Shown here piece after piece: positions 58,937 through 64,000 of a DNA stretch of 64,000 nt. The number at the start of each line of letters is the position of its first letter. Position 1 is the stretch's first letter. The DNA comes from Pseudomonas asiatica (lineage in GTDB: Bacteria > Pseudomonadota > Gammaproteobacteria > Pseudomonadales > Pseudomonadaceae): assembly GCF_009932335.1 (NCBI RefSeq), contig NZ_BLJF01000001.1, positions 124,001-188,000 of the forward strand, in the 5' to 3' direction. The position numbers and the translations under genes were made by a program. The notes under the pieces were generated by a model. The model was not told the origin of the DNA, ran no database searches, and saw only the letters and a program-made list of their open reading frames with translations.

Positions 58937-61492
58937 TCAGTAAACATCCCGCCGATACCGCCCATCCTCGATCAGCTGTTGCACAACCGCTTCCCCGAGG
59001 ATGCCGTTGAGCGCCGCATCCACCCCGGCAGCCATGCCTTGAAGGCTGCCGCAGACATACACACAGGCACCATCCGCGACCCAGCGCTTGAGCTCTTCAG
59101 CCTGTTGCAGCAACACATCCTGCACATACACCTTTTCGGCCTGATCCCGCGAAAATGCGAGGTCCAGGCGTGCCAGGTCGCCGTTGTCCAGCCAGCCTTG
59201 CAGCTCGTTGCCGCACAGCAGGTCATGCGCCCGGTTACGCTCGCCGAACAGCAGCCAGTTGCGCTGCTCGCCAGCATTCACCCGCGCGCGTAGCAGGCTG
59301 CGCAGGCCGGCCAGGCCGGTGCCGTTGCCAATCAACACCAGCGGTGCCGCCGTTTCCGGCAGGTGGAAGCTGCTATTGCGCCGCAAACGCAGGCTCAACG
59401 TACCGCCAAGCGGCAGGTACTCGGTCAGCCAGCCGGAACCCAGGCCCAGGTTGCCATCGGCATGGCGTTCCTGGCGCACGATCAGCTCCAGCACGCCATC
59501 GCTGGCGATCGAGGCAATCGAGTATTCGCGGCTGCCGATCGGCACCAGTGCGTCGACCAGCGCCTGCGGCTGCAAACCGACCAGGTGATCGCGACGGGTC
59601 GGCAACTGGCGGCCGGCCAGGGCCTGGGCGAGGGTTTCGGCCAAGCCATTCACTTGCACCTTGGCGCCGCCGTCCAGCGTCATTCCATCGAGGAAGGCGT
59701 CGATCCTCGGCTGGCCGTTGAGCGGCAGGATCTCCACCAGGTCGCCGGCTTCCCAGCTGGCGGGCTGCTCCGGTCGCAGGCCCAGCAGGTACACCGGCTG
59801 GCCCTGGCTGCCCGGGTTGAGCAGTTCGCGGCGCACCAGCGACCAGTTGCCGAAACTCGGCGGTTGCCAGGCGGCCACTGGCTGGGCGCCGGTCAGTTGC
59901 GCCAGTTCCTGCTGCCACTGCTGCAGCGCGGCTTGGTCGGCGTTGTCCACTTCCACCGGGCTGAATGCGCTGCTGGCCCCGCGTTCGCCCAGCCATGCCT
60001 GCAGGCGGCGGGCGAAGCCGCAAAAGTGCGGATACTGGCGGTCACCGAGGGCGAGCAGGGCATAGCTGAGGTTGTCCAGCGCCCAAGGCTGGCCTAGCAC
60101 CTTACGCTCGAAGGCGCGGGCGCTGTCGGGGGCTTCGCCGTCGCCGAAGGTGCTGACCACGAACAGCGCACGGCGGGCCTGGCGCAGGTCGCTTTCACCC
60201 AGTTCTGCCAGGGCGCGTACCTGCACTGGCAGGCCGGCGGCCTGAAGCTGCCCGGCGCTCTGCCAGGCCAGTTGTTCGGCAAGCCCGCTCTGGCTGGCAA
60301 AGCCGATCAGCCAGCTGTCGCCGCTGGCAGTGTTGCTGGTGACGTTGCCACGGGCGGCACGTACCTGGCGCTTCTTGCGACGGCGGTCGAGGTACAGCAG
60401 CCAGCCGGTGACGAAGAACAGCGGCATGGTCAGGCTGGCGATGGTGACGATGATGCGCCCCGGCAGGCCGAAGTATTCGCCCACGTGCAGGGCGTAGACG
60501 CTCTGGAGCAGCTGGGCCTTGAAGGACTTGTCGGTGTAGCGGTCATGTCTTTTCACCTGGCCGCTGGCCGGGTCCAGTACCAGGGTGTTGAAGGCACGTG
60601 GGTGGTCGGCGTTGTCCAGCAGGTAGAACAGGTTGGCCGGCTGGCCGCCTACCGGTGGCAGGCGCAGGTTGTACATGGCCAGGCCCGGGCCGGCAGCGTC
60701 CTTGAGGTTGGCCCAGATTGCGTCGTAGTCGACCACCAGCGGCGGGGCGTTCTTGTCGATTTTCTGCGGCCCGTGGCGGCCACGACCTTCGCCGCGCTTT
60801 TGCTGCTGGCCGGCGGCCGGCGCGTCGGCCAGCAGCTTGTTCAGGCCCTCGCGGTACCACTCGTAGGACCAGAACAGCCCGGTCAGGGCGAACAGCAGGT
60901 AGAACAGCAGGCACCAGGTGCCGGCCACCGCATGCAGGTCCCAGTTGAAGGCGCGGCCTTTCTTGGCCCAGTCGAAGGTCAGCCAGGTGCGCCAGTCCAG
61001 CGCCTTGCGCGGCCAGCGCAGGTACAGGCCGGAGAGGCAGAAGAACACCAGCATCAGGGTGCAGGCACCGGTGATCTGCCGGCCGCTGTCTCCCATGGCC
61101 AGGAAGCGGTGCAGGTTGAGCATGAGGTTGAAGAAGCCTTGCCCGGCCACTTCTCCCTTGAGTTCGCCGGTATACGGGTCGGCATAGCGCAGCTGGCCAC
61201 GGCGCTCGCCTGGCGGTGGGGTAAAGAAGACGCGTGCGGCGTTGCCTTCGCGTACATCGACCCACAGCATCGCCACCTTGTCGTGCTGCTGGGCCTCGAC
61301 CCGCTGGACCAGTTCGGCCGGGGGCAGCACGCCCTCCGGGCGCACCTGGACCTTCAGGACATCGGCATTCAGCGCGCGCAGCAGTTCTTCCTGAAACGAG
61401 TACAAGGCCCCGGTGATACCCATCAAGGCCAGCACCAGGCCAGCGGTGATGCCAAAGAACCAGTGCAATTGGAACAGCGTCTTCTTCACCAC
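58937..61492 (-). CDS. PepSY-TM / flavodoxin / FAD-NADPH reductase fusion, probable ferrisiderophore reductase
   Basis: 851 residues. N-terminal PepSY-TM region with several helices ([64 protein letters not shown]), then a flavodoxin ([20 protein letters not shown]), then CysJ-type FAD/NADPH domains ([41 protein letters not shown]). It resembles sulfite-reductase flavoprotein annotations, but fusion to PepSY-TM beside a siderophore receptor favours reduction of imported ferric siderophore. Confidence 0.88.
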   Translation of the reverse strand: MVKKTLFQLHWFFGITAGLVLALMGITGALYSFQEELLRALNADVLKVQVRPEGVLPPAELVQRVEAQQHDKVAMLWVDVREGNAARVFFTPPPGERRGQLRYADPYTGELKGEVAGQGFFNLMLNLHRFLAMGDSGRQITGACTLMLVFFCLSGLYLRWPRKALDWRTWLTFDWAKKGRAFNWDLHAVAGTWCLLFYLLFALTGLFWSYEWYREGLNKLLADAPAAGQQQKRGEGRGRHGPQKIDKNAPPLVVDYDAIWANLKDAAGPGLAMYNLRLPPVGGQPANLFYLLDNADHPRAFNTLVLDPASGQVKRHDRYTDKSFKAQLLQSVYALHVGEYFGLPGRIIVTIASLTMPLFFVTGWLLYLDRRRKKRQVRAARGNVTSNTASGDSWLIGFASQSGLAEQLAWQSAGQLQAAGLPVQVRALAELGESDLRQARRALFVVSTFGDGEAPDSARAFERKVLGQPWALDNLSYALLALGDRQYPHFCGFARRLQAWLGERGASSAFSPVEVDNADQAALQQWQQELAQLTGAQPVAAWQPPSFGNWSLVRRELLNPGSQGQPVYLLGLRPEQPASWEAGDLVEILPLNGQPRIDAFLDGMTLDGGAKVQVNGLAETLAQALAGRQLPTRRDHLVGLQPQALVDALVPIGSREYSIASIASDGVLELIVRQERHADGNLGLGSGWLTEYLPLGGTLSLRLRRNSSFHLPETAAPLVLIGNGTGLAGLRSLLRARVNAGEQRNWLLFGERNRAHDLLCGNELQGWLDNGDLARLDLAFSRDQAEKVYVQDVLLQQAEELKRWVADGACVYVCGSLQGMAAGVDAALNGILGEAVVQQLIEDGRYRRDVY

Positions 61493-61549
61493 ATGATCAC
61501 CTTGTGTTTCTGCCGCACACTACGCGGCGTGCATTATGCCTTGATACGC

Positions 61550-61579
61550 AAAAGCCCCGCTCACGGGAATGAACGGGGC
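61550..61579 (-). terminator. Terminator-like hairpin after the TonB receptor gene
   Basis: On the minus strand a 10-bp stem GCCCCGTTCA/TGAGCGGGGC (one G-U) ends in TTTT. A REP-like element (61611-61656) lies between it and the receptor stop. Confidence 0.65.
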
Positions 61580-61610
61580 AGGGTGGGCTAGTCAGTCAGG
61601 CTTGTGTTGT

Positions 61611-61656
61611 CTGTACCGGCCTCTTCGCGGGTTCACCCGCGAAAGGGCCGGCACAG
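61611..61656. repeat. Single REP-like palindrome
   Basis: CTGTACCGGCCTCTTCGCGG... with its inverse ending GGCCGGCACAG. It is downstream of the receptor gene. Confidence 0.75.
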
Positions 61657-61692
61657 GCGCAGCCCATTCAACAGATCAACCCCATCCCGGCA

Positions 61693-64000
61693 TCAGAAGT
61701 GGACGCTGGTGGTCAACAGAGCCGTCCGCCCCGCCGCCTGGTTGGCGAAGTGGGTAGAGAAGGCCTTGTCGTAGTACACCTCGTTGGTCAGGTTCTGCAC
61801 GTTCAGCTGCAGGTCGATGTTCTTGGTCAGCTTGTAGGCGGCCATAGCGTCGTAGCGTACATAGCTGTCGACCATGGTGGTATTGGCCACGCTGCCATAC
61901 ACGTCATCCACGTAGAAGGCACCGCCACCCACGGTCAGCTTCGGCGTAATGGAGTAGGTGGTCCACAGGCTGGCGCTGTTGTTCGGCGTGTTTGGCAGCT
62001 GGTTGCCGTCGTTGGCCTTGTTCACGGCACCACCGTCTATCTGGCGAGCTTCCATGTAGGTGTAGCCGGCAAATACCTGCCATTTTTCGGTGATCTTGCC
62101 GCTGGCAGACAGTTCGATGCCCTGTACGCGAGTTTCGCCGACGTTCTCGTAGGTAGTGGTGTCAACCTGGACGCGGGCGTTTTCCTTCTCGGTGCGGAAC
62201 AGCGCAGCGGCCAGGGACAGGCGCTGGTCGAGCAGGTCCCACTTGGTGCCGATTTCGTAGTTGGTGGTTTCCTCCGGCTCCAGATCGCTGCTCAGCAAGT
62301 TGCCGGCGCGGTCGGTGGTGTTGCCCAACGGGTTGCCTTCAGTACCTTCGCCCAGCATTGCTCCGGGTGGCGTTGCGGAGGTGGCGTAGGAAACGTAGAT
62401 ACTGCCATTCTCGGCCGGCTTCCATACAAGGCCCAGCTGGCCGGTAACGAACTCGCTTGTATCCTTGCCTTTGGAGACAACGCCCTTGCTGTTCACCACG
62501 GTGGCGCCTGTGGCGTCGTAGGTGCGGTACTGGGTGTCGAAGTGGTCGTAGCGCAGGCCCATGTTCAACAGCCACTCGGGCGTCAGTTCGAGTGTGTCAA
62601 AAACATAAATTGCGCGGGTGTTGCTCTTGGTATCGGTGCCCGCGTAGTTGCGTGCGATGCTGCCGTTCCACGGATCGTCCGGGTTCGGGTTGCTCAGTGA
62701 GGTGCAGTTGTAACCGCTGGTGGCGCCGATCATGCCTGGGGTGCAGTTGGTGTTGGCGGTGCCGCCTGGGACGGTGTCGGTATCGACGGTGTAGCTCGAG
62801 CGCTTGCTCTCTTCTCGGCTCAGCTCGATACCGGTCGAGAAACTGTTCTTCATGCCACCCAGGTAGAACTCACCGAACAGGTCGGTCTGGTTGGTGGTGG
62901 TGGCAGTGTTGCCCACACGGGTGTTGGCGCGGCGCCAGACGCTGCCGTTGTTGACGTTACCCTTGCTGTCGTCAGGCTGGGTCAGGATGTAGTCCTGCAT
63001 GCTGTTGCCATGGCGCAGGGTGTTCTTGATGGTCAGCGAGTCGGTCAAGTCGTGCTCGATGGCAAAGGTGGCAATATCCACGCGGCTTTTGCGGAAGTCA
63101 CGACCGGTCAGGCCATAGAAGTTGTCGCTGTCACCGCCGTCGTACGGCTTGCTCGGATGTGCCGAGGTGCGGGCAGTACTACCAGCGGTCGGGATGGTGT
63201 ACGGGATGCCCGAATCCGGCAGGTCGTCGCTTTCCAGATGGTAGTAGTCGAGGTTCACGCGGGTCGGAGTACCCAGGCCGAAGGCCAGCGATGGGGCGAT
63301 ACCCCAACGGTCGTAGTTGACCTTGTCGCGGCCGGCGACGTTGCTTTCGTGGGTCATCAGGTTCAGGCGCCCGGCAACGGAGTCGCTGAACTGGTAGTTG
63401 CCATCGAAGGTATAGCGCTGGGTCTGGTCGCTGCCCCAGGTCCAGGCGCCATCGAGCGAGTTGCCCAGGTGGGCGCGCTTGCTCACCAGGTTGATGGTGC
63501 CGCCGGCGGCACCACGGCCGCCGATGGCCGAGTTCGGGCCCTTGGCCACTTCCACCGATTCGATGGCGAAGATTTCACGGGTTTGCGCGCCAGTGTCACG
63601 CACGCCGTCCAGGTAGGTGTCGCCTTGGGCGTCGAAGCCGCGGATGAACGGGCGGTCGCCTTGTGGGTTGCCGCCTTCGCCGGCACCAAAGGTGATGCCC
63701 GGCACAGTGCGCAGTGCATCCTGCAGGGTCAGGGCGTTGGTGTCCTTGATCACTTGCTGCGGGATCACGGTTACCGAGCGGGGGGTATCCACCAGCGGCG
63801 CGGTGTACTTCTGCGAGGATGCCTGGTCGACCTTGTAATCGGTGCTGGCCTGTTCAGCCTTGCCGTTGACGCTGGTGGCGTCGAGGGTGATAGCACTGCT
63901 GGCGACCGGGTCGGCGGCGTAGGCCGACGAAGCGCTGAGGGCTACGCCGATGGCAGACACGATCAGGCGTGGTGAACTCACTGCAGATGGTACGTACTGG
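61693..64000 (-). CDS. TonB-dependent siderophore receptor, Fiu/PiuA-like (5' end outside the window)
   Basis: At least 762 residues. Plug domain with VDTPRSVTVIPQQVIKDTNALTLQDALRTVPGI, PFIRGFDAQGDTYLDGVRD and GRGAAGGTINLVSKR; beta-barrel ending YYDKAFSTHFANQAAGRTALLTTSVHF, the terminal aromatic of OM porins, typical of Fiu/PiuA catecholate receptors. A GTG at 63981 (MSSPRLIVSAIG, signal peptide to AYA) is possible, but the frame stays open upstream to the window edge, so the true start may lie outside. Confidence 0.9.
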   Translation of the reverse strand, partial: QYVPSAVSSPRLIVSAIGVALSASSAYAADPVASSAITLDATSVNGKAEQASTDYKVDQASSQKYTAPLVDTPRSVTVIPQQVIKDTNALTLQDALRTVPGITFGAGEGGNPQGDRPFIRGFDAQGDTYLDGVRDTGAQTREIFAIESVEVAKGPNSAIGGRGAAGGTINLVSKRAHLGNSLDGAWTWGSDQTQRYTFDGNYQFSDSVAGRLNLMTHESNVAGRDKVNYDRWGIAPSLAFGLGTPTRVNLDYYHLESDDLPDSGIPYTIPTAGSTARTSAHPSKPYDGGDSDNFYGLTGRDFRKSRVDIATFAIEHDLTDSLTIKNTLRHGNSMQDYILTQPDDSKGNVNNGSVWRRANTRVGNTATTTNQTDLFGEFYLGGMKNSFSTGIELSREESKRSSYTVDTDTVPGGTANTNCTPGMIGATSGYNCTSLSNPNPDDPWNGSIARNYAGTDTKSNTRAIYVFDTLELTPEWLLNMGLRYDHFDTQYRTYDATGATVVNSKGVVSKGKDTSEFVTGQLGLVWKPAENGSIYVSYATSATPPGAMLGEGTEGNPLGNTTDRAGNLLSSDLEPEETTNYEIGTKWDLLDQRLSLAAALFRTEKENARVQVDTTTYENVGETRVQGIELSASGKITEKWQVFAGYTYMEARQIDGGAVNKANDGNQLPNTPNNSASLWTTYSITPKLTVGGGAFYVDDVYGSVANTTMVDSYVRYDAMAAYKLTKNIDLQLNVQNLTNEVYYDKAFSTHFANQAAGRTALLTTSVHF

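Overview
The window looks like a chromosomal segment of a fluorescent Pseudomonas, most probably the P. putida group. The evidence is the high GC content, the protein sequences, a gene order I recognise from P. putida genomes (fhpR-hmp, dsbB, cyoABCDE, selD-selU, queA-tgt-yajC-secDF, suhB, trmJ-cysE, isc operon, ndk-rlmN-pilF-rodZ-ispG-hisS-yfgM-bamB-der), and many paired REP-type inverted repeats ending in GCTCC(T/C)ACA. No database was searched; the assignment rests on recognition.

Left part (1-8.7 kb): the end of an MdtAB-type RND efflux operon, two small genes (a CxxCxxCC YkgJ-like protein and a secreted protein), a CheV-type coupling protein, and the divergent nitric-oxide regulator norR/fhpR and flavohaemoglobin hmp, with an inverted repeat and a sigma54-like element between them. 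Then dsbB and the complete cytochrome bo3 operon cyoABCDE (9.8-14.6 kb). An ANR/FNR-type box lies in the long region upstream of cyoA.

Middle part (14.8-31.5 kb), the most accessory stretch: an alanine-type aminotransferase; an unusual GWSRGG alpha/beta hydrolase; a second YkgJ-like gene; a two-gene DUF6124/DUF3077 operon behind an elaborate, possibly switching structured RNA; an acetyltransferase; small membrane and periplasmic proteins; a selenium module (selD-selU divergent from a PhnDCE-like, probably selenate or selenite, ABC transporter); a bestrophin; a RelE/HigB-type toxin-antitoxin pair with a palindromic operator; a D-amino-acid (probably D-glutamate) utilisation locus with its LysR regulator; and tRNA-Leu(CAA).

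Right part (31.5-64 kb), mostly core housekeeping: queuosine synthesis and Sec translocation, tRNA methylation and serine acetylation, Fe-S assembly with an IscR site at its promoter, then translation, isoprenoid, outer-membrane assembly and ribosome-biogenesis genes. An AT-rich orphan RHS-core gene with an unknown C-terminal domain interrupts this block after der and lies between two imperfect copies of a 45-bp sequence. The window ends with a methionine-type aminotransferase/omega-amidase pair, a PepSY-flavodoxin-reductase fusion, and a Fiu/PiuA-like siderophore receptor cut by the window edge. The last two probably cooperate in ferric-siderophore uptake and reduction.
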